From: Mytilus californianus
Taxonomy: Eukaryota; Mollusca; Bivalvia; Mytilida; Mytilidae
DNA: 64,000 nt
Assembly (NCBI RefSeq): GCF_021869535.1
Contig: NW_026262582.1
Location: 56,432,851 to 56,496,850 of the forward strand
Direction: 5' to 3'
Of this stretch, positions 33,006 to 45,429 are shown piece by piece (the first letter of the stretch is position 1; every line of letters starts with the position of its first letter). The translations under genes were made by a program, and so were the position numbers. Below the pieces are notes generated by a model, which saw nothing but the letters and a program-made list of their open reading frames with translations, had not been told where the DNA came from and did not search any database.

Positions 33006-36000
33006 CTGTATGGATAACAATCTCTCTATAAATAAAGTTTTACTTAACTTAATAATAGAAAAAAATCCAGTCAATATAAGCACTGAAATCACAGTTTTGA
33101 AATTTGCCACATTTCCCCCCTAAATCCTCTCAAAAAACAAATTTCTCTTTTCAATGTCAGTTTTAATTTCTATTAATTTCATTATTTTTATCATTACTTA
33201 AGCTACACACATATTTATTTTGCACTGTTATGGAGATATATAAAGTTAGTTTTGCACCTTCCCTGTTATATATAATGTGCTTAATGGGCCGTGTTGAAGG
33301 CTGTACTTTGACCTATAATGGTTTACTTTACAAATTGTGACTTGGATAGAGTCTTTGTCTCATTGGCACTCATATCACATTTTCTTATAGTTAGTTATAA
33401 AGTGAAAATACATCATTATTAAGATTTACAGGGTACAAGAAAGTTATTGCCTTGTGGTACGTTAATTTGATGAATAATGAAACCCTTAATATATTCACTG
33501 CTTTACAGATCTCTTTTCCACTGCAATAATTCTCACTATGTTGGCAATGAAATAACAAACCAAAACTTAGTTTAAGTTTAGTAAATGGTCTTCTGTAAAT
33601 TCAGTAATTAATGCATGCATTTATATGCGAATCCTGAACTGTACAAATATCTGAAATCTAACTACTGTAATCAGGCTTATATAGTTCGAACTGGTACATT
33701 GTCTGCACTCCCTTCTCTCCACGAAATTTCAGGTAAAAAAACTTCTTGTAACTGTTAGAAAATGTCTAATGAATCTCCGGTAGTTTCAATTCGTGTGTGG
33801 TTGATTGCGGTATTTTCATGGAAAAAAACATTTTCCATCACCAAACAGAAGTTGAAACTGCTTGTAAATGATTCTAGAATACTTCACGATTGTTAAATAA
33901 AGTCAAAATCACACAAAAAACAATTTAGAAACTTGTGTATGTTTAAACCGGAAGTTTTAATAGCACGTGTACAAGAAAATTAAAACGGTGAGAGTCGAAA
34001 CCAGTACTTAATTGATATCACTATAATAGGACTTTGAAAGTAAAATTGTTCCATCATTGTGATAAAAAAATGTTTAATATGTCTATTACATTAATGTTTG
34101 TACGGTACTAAGCATATTTGTCAATATGAAATATCAAATTATGGTTTGTAGTTAATACATCGTAAGCTGGTTTACGGTTGACTTTAATACTTTTTTTCGT
34201 TCTGTTTCATAATCAAGCAAATTCCAGTTTGTTTTAAACAATGCAGTGAAAAGAAACGAGAAATTTGTAATGAAGCATTTAATTTTTAGATTTATCAGTT
34301 TTCATTTGAAATTGAATAAAATTAACTTATCAATATTAATAAGGTAAAATTATTAGTTTTGAAAATGATAAGAGCGCCCTCTACAGTATAAATAACAAAC
34401 ATGGAGGAACGTATACAAACAACCTCACGAAATCAATTTTTTTTCAAGTTCTTGCTTATTGTACTCTATAGTCCGCACCCCTGTCATGCATTCTGCCTTT
34501 TTTTTAATCAAAACTCCTGTCCTGCCTTTTTCAAATTTCATTAGTTTGCCTTGGATATTCCAGTACTACACAACTCAATTGCTTCTATTTATGTATACAT
34601 CTATATGTATATCTAATTAATTAAAAAAAAAATCTGTTTGTATAATGCAAAGGGGAAAATTGTTACGTGTGTGTGTGATCTTTTTTTTCCCCTTTGGCCA
34701 AAGATAGTGTGTCATAAACTAAATTGCAATACCGTCGATAAATCATTCTTGCAACACATGAATTTGTGTATTTACAAAACTTATTTTCTGGTAGCGTATT
34801 TTATTGTTGAAAAATGAATACTGCCCGTTTTTTAATGTTATTGTCGTTTATTTGTGTCTCGTTGACATACAACCGGTTCACTTTTTCTTTATATTTTAAA
34901 ACATACGAGATGACATCAATACCAATTCATGACTCAAAATGAGAAAGGAAAGGAAAAGCTCTTTCATGATTCTACTCAATGTCGAAGTCACAATTTAGTC
35001 TTTTAAGAAATGTAAATAAATAAATAAATAAAAATATTAGAAAAAGGTTACATTGTGTAAATTATAACAATTTTTTCAACTTCAACTGAAATATTACATG
35101 CAATATTTTTACTGCGATCTTAAAAAGAAAGGTAATATATACACTGCCGTCAATTATTGTGTGGGTCTGACATGTGTAAGTTGGGCCGTTTAAAATGAAA
35201 ATAAATAATTTATTCTAAAAAAGAAGAGATTAAAAAAGTAATGTAAAAATATACATGTATGTGTATGAAAACCCCCCTCCTCCCCAAAAACAAAACAACA
35301 ACACACAAACACACATTCAGAAAGGTAGAATAGTCGGTGAATAATCATTCTGCTACCAATGGTTTTTCACAAGTATAGTAGTTAGCAAAAAAGTTCCAGT
35401 TTCCAAAATACACCAAACTATACATTTTACCTACACGTAATTCGTAAAGTAATGCAAATTTCATAAGGCTTGGTCCAAATAGCTTTTTATTGTCCAATAT
35501 CTTGCAAGTACGAAAAAGACCGTACAAAAGTATATTTTGTCTATATTTTATAATCATTGCACAACTATTGAAAGTTGATCATGCATTCGTTCTAAAATAA
35601 AATTTTACACAAGATAAATTTTAAAAGATACTAAGCGAAAAATTAAACAACCGCAACGGGTTAGTCGCTTTTAGTCCGAAAAGAGATAATAGCTAACATA
35701 TATATTGTAACTTTTATAGCTAATTAAAAATAATTTCATGTTTAAAGAACGTGCGATATTATAAAAATTGTTTATCAAAATCTAACAAAAACGAAAGTAA
35801 AGAACGTTCAAGTAGTCAATATTAATCAAAAAATAGTTTTTCGAATTATTAGATTTAGGAGTTGAGAACCTTTGGTGACCCCACAATTTGAATGTCTATA
35901 ATAAGTACGACGTGATAAGTGGGCGTTACAGACCATCGTTCACATTTAACCCAGTCAATGGGAAATTTTAGCCCGCCAAAAAAATGCTCAGGACTACGCT

Positions 36001-36035
36001 GTTATGAAAACAATTCTATACTTCCTGGTGCTATA
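33006..36035. other. Start of the 26-kb intron, mostly unassigned
   Basis: AT-rich. Contains a Penelope-like tail fragment at about 33285-33405 (GTGTTGAAGGCTGTACTTTG, TTGTCTCATTGGCACTCATA). I see no exon. 33.4-35.9 kb shows no repeat that I can define from this window. Confidence 0.4.
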
Positions 36036-36619
36036 ATAAAATGTTTCGCCGAGCGCAGCCTGATACGACCGCAGAGGTCAAACCCTGAACAGTTGGTGCA
36101 AGTTTGGACACACTATTCGAGCTTGATACTGAATGAATTTGGATTGTGATCAAATTTTTACATAATATAGGTTTTTGACACAAAATAAATGTGGCGAAAT
36201 ATCTTAAAAATTTTAAATGGGTTTAAATATTTTTAATTGAAGATTTCTTGCTTTTGCGTAATACTGTGATATTGTACAATATTTTATAATAACAAAATGT
36301 ATGCAAGGACGGCTGTCCTACTGCACCTTACCGAGAATCGTTTTCTGCATTGCGAACGACCCGCATTTCCTGTTTGATGGGATACAGTGCTAATTTATTG
36401 TTCCGGTAGAGAAAGCTTTTAGCATCGAGTTAAAAATACTTGATGGCCTGATTTACTTTCAAAAATTCCACAAAACAATGTGACTCATCTATACATCATC
36501 AACACGGACAATTTCTCACTGCTATCTTATCCCCGCCTATAAACCCACGTGAATGTGGGCGGATCTTTTTTCAAGAATTATATCATGTGCAAACCTGAGA
36601 ATTCTTCAGCCACCAAATG

Positions 36620-36750
36620 TGAGCTCAACAAAGGCACGTAGCTAAGAGAATCACTAGAAGTGAACTCAAAAAAAGCACGTAGCTAAGAGAATCACTTGAA
36701 GTGAACTCAAAAAAGGCACGTAACTAAGAGAATCACTAGAGTGAACTCAA
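36620..36750 (+). repeat. Three ~45-bp tandem repeats just 5' of the Penelope-like ORF
   Basis: Unit GAACTCAAAAAAGGCACGTA then (G)CTAAGAGAATCACTxGAA occurs three times and abuts the start ATGGCACGTCG, whose first bases copy the unit (AAAATGGCACGT for AAAAAGGCACGT). The start codon thus lies inside a partial fourth unit. Confidence 0.75.
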
Positions 36751-36751
36751 A

Positions 36752-38708
36752 ATGGCACGTCGTTTTAATAGAAATGCTAAAAAGCAAAAAATCCGATTCT
36801 ACAATAAAAAAGAACGGAATGAATATAATATGCAGAAAAGAACTGCACATGCGAAAAAACATGTAGTTAATCTATCAAAACGCAAATTATCAAATCAGGA
36901 ATATATCCTGTTGGCGAAAGGCTTGCAATTTATACCAACGCCATCAAGCAAAAATGCAAAAATGTCTATACTTAAAGACTACAATGAATTTGCTAGAAAA
37001 CTACGATGTCGATATATGTTCAGTCAAGAGAAAACTGAACTTCATCCATTTCGTAGCAATACAGGATATAAACCTTCATCTACATGCCATACGTTGGAAA
37101 ATTATATCGATTTAACTAAACTTGAATTATCTTTTCTACCAATAGAAAAAAATGTAAAAAAACAATCTTACTGAGGGTGAAAGAATAGCACTACGCAATT
37201 TGGAAAATGATGAAACAATAGTAATAAAAAAGGCAGATAAAAATTCAAATTGTGTTATATTAGACAGAATAGACTACATAACAGAAGTCACAAGACAACT
37301 AAATTCTCAACATTACTGCCAATAAGTTTCATTTAACATGGCAGACTTGAAAACCGAGGTCATTGAGTATGTTAAATCACTATACGAACAAGACATAATC
37401 GACAACATATCATTTAAATTTTTAACAAATGGTAAAAAATTAAGAGATGCACGTTTAGGAAGAATTTATATTCTTCCAAAAATTCACCGTCTTGAAACAG
37501 AGACGTTTTAACAAATACAATATGATGGATTAAATGAATTAAATATAATTCCACCTGGCAGACCAATTATATCACAGTGTGGTTCCGTAACTGAACTCAT
37601 TGGTCATTACGTAGATTACTTTCTTATACCAATAGTTCAAAATCAGTCTACATATATAAAAGATACTACATCGTTCATTAATATCATTGCGAAATTAAAA
37701 CCTATGGCAAATAGCCTTTTGGTTTCGTATGATATAACACAGATGTTTACTAATCTTCCTCAAGAAGCTTAATTAAGTGCTGTTGAACGAGCTTATTACA
37801 GTTTTGACAAATCAAACTTCAAAGTCAATGCTCCGCCAGTCAATGTATTGATACATTTATTAAGACTCATTTTAGAAAACAATGTATTTGAATTTGATGG
37901 AAAAATTTATAAACAAATAATAGGTACGGCAATTGGTGCAGTTCCTTCACCGGAAATCTGTGACATACCTCTTATGTTCGAAATAATGAATCAAATTATT
38001 TCTGCATTTCAACAGAAAGACAAAATATTCTATCATGGCAGATATAGAGACGATGGATCTATAATATATGATGGAACATCAGATGAAATAAAAGATTTGT
38101 TTCGTCTAGCAAATAATTATAACCCTTTATTAAAGTTCACCTATGAAATCTCAAACGATAAAATGTCGTTCTTAGATGTTGATGTAATTAAAGGTCAAAG
38201 ATTTACAACACATGGCATTCTTGACCTGGAAATACATTTTAAAGAAACTTATTCTTATATCTATCTGCACAGAAATAGCTGTCACTCACAGCATGTACAT
38301 GTTGTATTCCGAGGATTTATTAAAGGTTAAGCAATACGGCAAATTAGAAACACAAGTGACCATAACAAATTAATAAACAATCTAACTAATTTCAAAGTGA
38401 GATTATTAGATAGGGGTTATGATAACGTCGAAATAGATGATAGTATTACTGATGCTTTATCAATTGACCGTACTGAATTATTACAACAAACCAAATCAAA
38501 AGAAAAACAAAATATTCCGTTAGTTTTAATAACTAAATATAACCCATATATACGTAAGATAAAGAGACGTATCATGAAACACTGGCATTTATTACAGTTT
38601 GACGAAGATTGTGCACAATTATTCAATACAGCACCAATAATTGCATATAGCATACATAAAAGTGTTGGAGATATGCTTAGTAGATCAAAGTTAAAAACTT
38701 TAACATAG
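36752..38708 (+). pseudogene. Penelope-like reverse transcriptase, dead copy
   Basis: N-terminal part 36752-37174 has LSNQEYILLAKGLQFIPTP, a Penelope RT signature. In order there follow RIYILPKIHR, PGRPIISQCGSVTELIG, LLVSYDITQMFTNLP (motif A), GTAIGAVPSPEICDI (motif B), YRDDGSIIYDG (motif C, RDD) and FLDVDVIKG, then a thumb with RLLDRGYDNVEI and LVLITKYNP. It is broken by a frameshift near 37160 and stops near 37322, 37509, 37770 and 38328. No GIY-YIG endonuclease follows KLKTLT-stop, so it is an endonuclease-lacking or truncated member. Confidence 0.85.
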
Positions 38709-38869
38709 CATTGACAGTTGGACCCCTGATGTTGGCAGATCTGTCATAATAACTAGATCTATTGAAGAAGAATTAAAATATAAATATGTCAATATATACA
38801 TGAATAATTTTCATATTTGATTATATTAAAATAATGCATCTTAAAATGATCATCCCAAGCTTAACTGCC

Positions 38870-39010
38870 GAAACACTAAAGTAGTGTCGGGTCCTATCAT
38901 GCAATATGGGATGCGTGGTTGCATAGGTGTTTTATAATAACAAAGTGCCCTGATGAGGATTTACGGCCTTGGTCAAAAATGACTAAATGATATCCGAAAC
39001 ACCAGGTGCA
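38870..39010 (+). ncRNA. Possible degenerate hammerhead motif in the Penelope-like 3' flank
   Basis: CTGATGA at 38950-38956, stem II GGAT...ATCC (38957-38960 with 38992-38995), GAAA at 38996-38999, then CACCAGGTG, a near-palindrome as stem III. Upstream, GAAACACTAAAGTAGTGTC (38870-38888) looks like the stem III and GTC part of another copy, with its CTGATGA degraded. Hammerheads are known in Penelope-like elements. Stem I does not pair well, so activity is doubtful. Confidence 0.35.
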
Positions 39011-39324
39011 GCTTAATCATTTTTAAATCATTGAAAATCGCAGACTTCTACTTAATTACCACACAGCATTACAGATGAATAACCATTGCCTATATGCAAA
39101 TGAGTAAAACCAGATAATCTTCTCACAGACACACACCTTTCTAACAGTAATTATTTTACATAAAAAAAGGTCAAATCAGGCTACGATAGAAATAACCACA
39201 AAATAAATGTATAGTATACGCAGCATAACTTCTTTAGAAAAGTCTGTACAGATATCGATATATAATTCACCTATTGACAAAGGTGTTAATATGTGTTGCT
39301 GGGATTGGTAATGGACACGGCTAT

Positions 39325-39712
39325 TTATAAATATTTTTAATTGAAGATTTCTTGCTATTGTATAATACTGGGATATTGTACAATACTGTGATATTGCGCA
39401 ATACTATGATATTGTGCAATATTATGCTACTGCGCAATACTGTGTTATTGTGCAATGCTGTTCAATTGAAGATTTCTTGCTATTGCGCAATACTGTGCTA
39501 TTGCGCAATACTGTGCAATTGAAGATTTCAAGCTATTGCCCAATACTGTGCTATTGCCCCATACTATGCTATTGCGCAATACTGTGCAATTGAAGATTTC
39601 TTGCTATTGTGCAATATTTTGCTGTAGAGCAATACTGTGCAATTGAGGATTTCTTGCTATTGCGCAATACTATGCAATTGAAGATTTCTTGCTGTTGCAC
39701 AATACTTAGTTA
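39325..39712 (+). repeat. Short tandem repeat built on TATTGCGCAATACTGTGCAA
   Basis: Irregular array of TATTGxxCAATACTxTG and GAAGATTTCTTGCTATTGCG blocks, at least eight copies of the first and six of the second. ATTGCGCAAT is itself palindromic. Single unexpanded copies occur at 36235 and 60222. Confidence 0.75.
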
Positions 39713-40060
39713 ATCTGTTATATATAATAATTTACACATCCTGTTTGATGTGTATCGCCTGCCATACCAATAATTTTTGCTTTTATATATAAATCAGAAA
39801 AAAAAACAATGTAAAAATGGAGAATTTTAAAGAAAAAAAAATTATGAGAAAAAAAATCCCCCTCAATAATTTTGTTTGAACCCCCCTTCAGTAAATACCC
39901 CCAAACTCTATTCCAGCCTTCCCTTTGTGGTATGGTACCTTGCAATACAATTTCAGAGAGATCCATACACTTAAACACAAGTTATTGTCTGGAAACTAGA
40001 AAAATGCTTCTTTTTGGCCCCTTTTTGGCCCCTAATTCCTGAGCGTTTAGGGTAATTACC

Positions 40061-40315
40061 CCAAAGCTCAATCCGGTACATGTACCTCGAATGACCGAAT
40101 GACACTGTCATTGTATCCGAATGACACCTGGAATGACCGATTGACACTTCAAATTTTAATTTTAGCACATATTGGTGACTGTTTAACATGGATTAATAAA
40201 TAATGTTATATTATAAGTGTATGTTATAACTTAAAAATGATTTATTAAACCAGGTAAGTTCATAAAATGTCATTATAATTTCGTGGATAAATCCAACATG
40301 GCGACAAAGGAAATC
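40061..40315 (-). repeat. Interspersed repeat, inverted relative of 58345-58830
   Basis: AGGTAAGTTCATAAAATGTC then ATTATAATTTCGTGGATAAA, plus TCGAATGACCGAATGACACT blocks, match the reverse complement of 58.35-58.83 kb. Confidence 0.7.
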
Positions 40316-40548
40316 ATAATTGAAAATACTAAAAGATAGATTGCACACATTCTAAAGAAAAATACATTATTATTTTAAAATGACAAGTTACATGTATCTT
40401 CACAAACGCCGTATATTTTCTAAAAAAAAAAAGATACAAATTTCAATTGTTTACAATTAAAAAAGTACAGTTTCCTTTCACTAGTTAACATTTCAAATTA
40501 AACAGGTTGGGAACAAACCCTCTATATGGTGTTTATACCTGTATAGAG

Positions 40549-43172
40549 CAGTGTTGGCAAAGTATTACCCGACCGGGAAAACCCAGGTGCGAAAACCCGG
40601 GTTTTCCCGGGCTGGGCAATACTCCCAGAAACGGGTAATACTCGGCAATACTGGGCAATATGATTTTTTAAGCTTATTTCAACACAAACTAGTAAAGACT
40701 TGTTGTAGTTTCAGTGTAAAATAGCTAAATATATACATTCTAAACAGATAACTATTGATAGTCATTTCTAGAAGATTGAAAATTCAATTTCATTCTCTTC
40801 TCCCCTAATTCTATGTAGACAGAATACAAGGTTTGCACATTTTATGATAATTGTTAATTTCCAAGCATTGTTTCAATAATCCAAACTTTGAAAAAATGCA
40901 TTTTATTGCCGTGCTTAAGTGAATTGTTAATTTAAATTGCTATGCAATCCTATTGCTAAATAAACACTCTACAGGGTGATGTCATTAACACTTATAGAAA
41001 TGAAAAGGCTGATTATTGTTATATAAACATATCTGTGTTCTAATCTGAATAAATACTTATTAATTAGTGATGTACATATAAATTATGTAAAAGTAATTTT
41101 TCTTACATGTAATTGTTAATTGTTAATATAAGTTATAAATATTTGAAAAAAAATGAATTCTCATAAACCACTCTGGATATTTTACTAAACGATGCACCAA
41201 TGTCTCCTCTACAACACCTATATAGTCGTTGCCCGTCACAATCTCTTCAAATTGGTCCAAAATTAACTAAAATTGGCCTACCCCCCTCCCCCAACCCCTT
41301 TTCTTTCATTTAGTCAATTTCACAATTTCGGTTTTTCAATCGTAACTTCAGATTTTCGAACATAAACCACTCTGGATATTTTGTTAAACAATGCACCAAT
41401 GTCTCCTCTACAACACCTATATATCGTTGCCCGTCACAATCTCTTTAAATTGGTCCAAAATTAACTTCAATTGGCCTACCCCCTACTCTCATTTAGTCAA
41501 TTTCACAATTTCAGTTTTTTAACCGTAACTTCAGATTTTCCAACATAAACCACTCTGGGGATTTTCCTAAACGATGCGCCAATGTCTCCTCTACAACACC
41601 TATATATCGTTGCCCGTCACAATCTCTTTAAATTGGTCCAAAATTAACTTCAATTGGCCTACCCCCTACTCTCATTTAGTCAATTTCACAATTTCAGTTT
41701 TTTAACCGTAACTTCAGATTTTCCAACATAAACCACTCTGGGGATTTTCCTAAACGATGCGCCAATGTCTCCTCTACAACACCAATATAGTCGTTGTCCG
41801 TCATAATCTCTATACATTGGTCCAAAATTTACTTTTAATGCCCTTCCCCAAAATCTCATTTTTTCAATTTCAGTTTTTTAACCATAACTTCAGATTTTCG
41901 AAAATAAACTGATCTGGATTTTTTTCTACACGATGCACCAATGTCTCCTCTACAACACCTATATAGTTGTTGCCCGTCACAATCTCTATAAATTGGTTCA
42001 ACATTAACTTTTAGTGCCCTACCCCCTAATCTCATTTTGTAGTCTTATGGGAGAAGACTTCATACGTTTGATTAACTTGTGTCTCATCCCTTATGCATAT
42101 TTAAGCAAATAAAATATGTTTAAACTAATCTCATTTTGTCAATTTCAGTTTTTTTACCGTAACTTCAGATTTTCGAACATTAACCACTCTGGAGATTATC
42201 CTGAATTATGCGGCAATGTCTCATCTAAAACACCTATAGAGTCGTTGCCTGTAACAATCTATTCAAATTGGTTAAAAATTAACTTAAAATGTCATATACG
42301 CTAATTTCATTTGTTAATTTCAGTTTTTTCTACCACAATTTAAGATTTTCGAATATAAACCACTCTGGAGATTTTCCTAAACGATGCGGCACTATCTCTT
42401 CTTTATAAACACCTAGTATATAGTCGTAACCTGTCACAATCTTTGTTAATAGGACCAAACAACGTAAAGTGCAATCCCATTCCCTAAAAATGCACTGTAT
42501 CAATGTGTTACCTTATGGTCATTGTAATCCAGCTGTCTATTGAATGTCTTATGTGGATTTATTTTGTTAGGAAAGAAAAGCTTTGTATTCTTTATATATG
42601 AAGTATGGTTTAGTTTTTTCGTTTTTGTTTAAAATTGTATGTATTCTCATAATTGTTCGCTAGATCGAAAAAAACGTGATTGCCTTATGTGATATTGTGG
42701 TTTTTAGTTATACTTCTTAATTGTTCGCTAGCTAATTGTTCGCTATAATTGTTCGCTAGCTTGAGTCAGGTGCTTTATCTTAACAGTTTGATCAATCTAG
42801 ACAGAAGGGTGATTGAATAGATTTTAAGGAGTATTATTGAGAAAGGCTTTTTCCATTAATATTTGTCTAATGTGTCTTCATGTTCATTTGTCTCAAGAGT
42901 TGCTAGAATAATACTTTTTCAAATATATACACTTGTATTATAAGACTCTCAAACAAGTAAACTTATTTATAAATCAAGATTTGTTTATAAATATCTTAAA
43001 TGTATTGCATTTGTGTTTGATCACTGAATCCTCTTTCAAATTCAGGCCAGTATTTTTGTATTACCCAGTATTGCCCAGTATTACCCAGTTAAACCCAGTT
43101 AAACCCGGGTTTTTCCAGTATTTCCCACTGGGCTGGACAATAATCATAAAACCCGGGTTTTTGCCAACCCAG
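40549..43172. mobile_element. hAT-type transposon, 2.62 kb, non-autonomous
   Basis: Starts CAGTGTTGGC and ends GCCAACCCAG, flanked by identical 8-bp GTATAGAG at 40541-40548 and 43173-43180. That target duplication fits the hAT rule nTnnnnAn. Subterminal CCCGGGTTTT and GGGCAATACT motifs recur inverted at both ends. No transposase frame; the interior carries a ~190-bp tandem array. Confidence 0.85.
41150..42480 (+). repeat. Tandem ~170-200-bp repeat inside the hAT element, about 7 units
   Basis: Each unit has AACCACTCTGGxxATTTT, CGATGCxxCAATGTCTCCTC, TACAACACC(T/A)ATATA and CGTTGCCCGTCACAATCTC. Units start near 41165, 41363, 41548, 41733, 41905, 42181 and 42359, and decay towards the right. 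Confidence 0.85.
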
Positions 43173-43180
43173 GTATAGAG

Positions 43181-43901
43181 GGGGTATCAGGTCCGTTCGC
43201 GCCCAATACACGTTCGCTACTAACACATTCGCCCCCTAGGTCCGTTCGCACCCTACACGTTCGCACCCATTTTTTATTCAAATTCCAGTTGAATTATTAG
43301 ATAATTTTTTATATGTATATACCAAAAAAAAAATATTTTCCTGAATAAGAATTGGGGAATTATATGAATGTTTTTTTTTTTTTGTTTTTTTTTTTATCAA
43401 TTTGATGATTAATTATTAAAAAGGTTAATTATGTATAATTACTGCTAATTAGTATTTATACACAACTAAATTTGGTATTATTGTTGTGTGTTTGAAAATC
43501 TTGATTGTTTTAACTTCCTTTGTTGTAAATACTGTATGTATTTAGCTTGGTATGAGTAAAACATTGGAGATTTTAAATGAAAAACACGAAACTCGGATAA
43601 TTGTTTTTAACAGATTTGCCCCTTTGAGCTCACTTTATTTTGAAACAATGAACAATAAATTATAGCAATACACTAACCAATACGTGATTAAGATTTATTC
43701 AACACCAAAAAAAACGTTGTCAGAATCTCACTTTATTACGAAACAATAAGAACATTATTGTTTAGCAATAGACTTAACAAAACTCGATTACAAATCACTA
43801 AACACAAAACTGTAGGGTGCGAACGTGTAGGTTGTGAAAGTGAAAGGGGGCGAAAGTGAATGGGCCCGAACGTGTTTTTGGGCGAACGGACCCGGATTCT
43901 C
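43181..43901. mobile_element. TIR element with GGTCCGTTCGC ends, about 0.72 kb
   Basis: Left AGGTCCGTTCGCGCCCAA then TACACGTTCGC; right, read inverted, GGGTCCGTTCGCCCAAAA then ACACGTTCG. Further TTCGCACCCTACACGTTCG blocks lie inside both ends. It abuts the second GTATAGAG copy, so it inserted right beside the hAT element. No coding sequence. Confidence 0.7.
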
Positions 43902-44089
43902 TATAGAGGGATATATTTGTTTAGACTGGATTCAAAGCAAGGATGATTGCATATCGGCATTTTTTCTAGTTATATTGGCTATAATCTATACCAATATATG
44001 TATCAATTATTGCACTTTACTAAAAATTATATAATTTGGTTCACAAATTTGAATTTTGTGAACGGATTTACACTTACCTGATAGGTTTA

Positions 44090-44450
44090 CATAATTGGAT
44101 ATTCTTTCCGGTATTTGATCGTATCTTCTTTATCTGAGAATCTCTCTGAACGACCCGGGGCCAGAGACATAACATCTCCATGTAAATTTTCTTCTGCATC
44201 ATTATCTGTAGGAAAATTTACATCAGCAGTTTGTGTTTCTTGTAAAGGTCTGCGCACTCCCGAAGAGCCGCTATCCTGTTGATTACAAGTAGAAACATTT
44301 TGTACCTGCTCACCCGAAGTGCCAGGGTTTTGTCTAGTTTCCATAAAATTACTTATTTTATCTAACCTTGAATCAAATTGGGCAAACCTGTTTTCCCATT
44401 TCTGTTCTAAGGCGTCTAGCTGGTCGTCTTTTTTCTAAGTAGACCTGCTT
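44090..44450 (-). CDS. Unidentified ORF fragment with coiled-coil start, mobile-element related
   Basis: The minus strand is open through QLDALEQKWENRFAQFDSRL, then DKISNFMETRQNPGTSGEQV, and ends KYRKEYPIM-stop, followed by CAG|GTAAGT. A diverged copy of the last residues (TKYRKEYPIM-stop) lies on the plus strand at 48880-48912, in the opposite inverted-repeat arm. I do not recognise the protein. The coiled-coil head and polar linker would fit an ORF1/gag-like protein, but this is only an impression. Confidence 0.4.
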
Positions 44451-44468
44451 TTGCTCTACTTAGTATAT

Positions 44469-44553
44469 GTAAGAGAATGATAATCCCTTTCTTCATGATT
44501 AAGTACGGGCGTTAGCGAGCACTTATGATGAAAGGGATTATCATTCTCTTACA
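44469..44553. repeat. Hairpin, 85 bp
   Basis: GTAAGAGAATGATAATCCCT at the left is exactly inverted as AGGGATTATCATTCTCTTAC at the right. Inner arms TTCATGATTAAGT/ACTTATGATGAA continue, with a loop near CGGGCGTTAGCGAGC. Confidence 0.85.
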
Positions 44554-45429
44554 AACTTAGAATATTGTAAAGTGCTCAAGGCTCAAATGATCTCATTATT
44601 ATTCAAGAATTTGTTTCATAGTCAGTGCAATGTTTATAATTAACGGATGACTTCCCTTTTAGGCATTTCATTTATGTATTGGTCTTAGTGATGTAAGGAC
44701 CAACTTTTAATTTGGGAAATTTTAATGTGTTTTCGACATTAGATGACACAACGTTACAATGATATGGTAGAACTTGTATAAGTTTCCTAATTGTGAGTAT
44801 GAGTGTAAATTGTGTAATATTTTAGTGAGGAATCATCTTTTTGTTCATTTACAGTTCAATATATTAAATTCAAAATCAAATTGTATTCCACAGCCAATTT
44901 TATTCCATCTCTTTACATCAATTACAACTTAATTAATTAAAATTCAAATGTTCAAAGAAAATGCTTTTTATAGGAAATTCAAAAGTTAATTCAATTTATC
45001 TAAATAAATCTTAAAAGTTTTTTTTTCTTTTTCTTCTCTTTAGCATTGCTTTGATATTGCTTATTTTTGGTAATTTGGAAGTTCTAAATTTTCACATAAT
45101 AACACAAACGGTATCAATTGTATTGCACAAGTAAACTTCAAACTTATTTTGATTTATTTTTGTTTTTGTTTCAAAATTCAACTTTCAACTTTCAATCAAT
45201 AATCCTAATAAATGTGCTTCGGGCAGTTGTAACTCATTCATAGAAATTCTTTGTTTTGAACTGTAAATAGGCCTAAAAAAAAGGACAATCCCTTACTAAG
45301 AACATGATTTACACTCATTCTTCACAATTAAGGAACACCAAATTCTACACTTTCATAGGTCGAGAGCACTTTGCTACATTCTAAGACGAAGAAGAACGAG
45401 TACGTCCCGCCATCTTTGTCGTTTCGTTC

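Larger units (their letters stand above)
36036..40060 (+). mobile_element. GAC/hairpin-type repeat, family 2, split by a Penelope-like element
   Basis: 36045-36185 (TTTCGCCGAGCGCAGCCTGA, ACGACCGCAGAGGTC, CCTGAACAGTTGG) matches 59968-60120. 39900-40060 (CCATACACTTAAACACAAGT, TATTGTCTGGAAACTAG, GGCCCCTAATTCCTGA) matches 60545-60640. So it is the same repeat as at 59.97-62.28 kb, opened by an insertion of about 3 kb. Flanking copies of TTTTTAATTGAAGATTTCTT lie at 36229 and 39333. The 3' hairpin is missing. Confidence 0.6.

Noticed and set aside
36037-36080. Hammerhead core near CTGATACGACC
   Set aside because: CTGATAC does not match CTGANGA, and the sister copy at 59.98 kb reads CTGGATACG.
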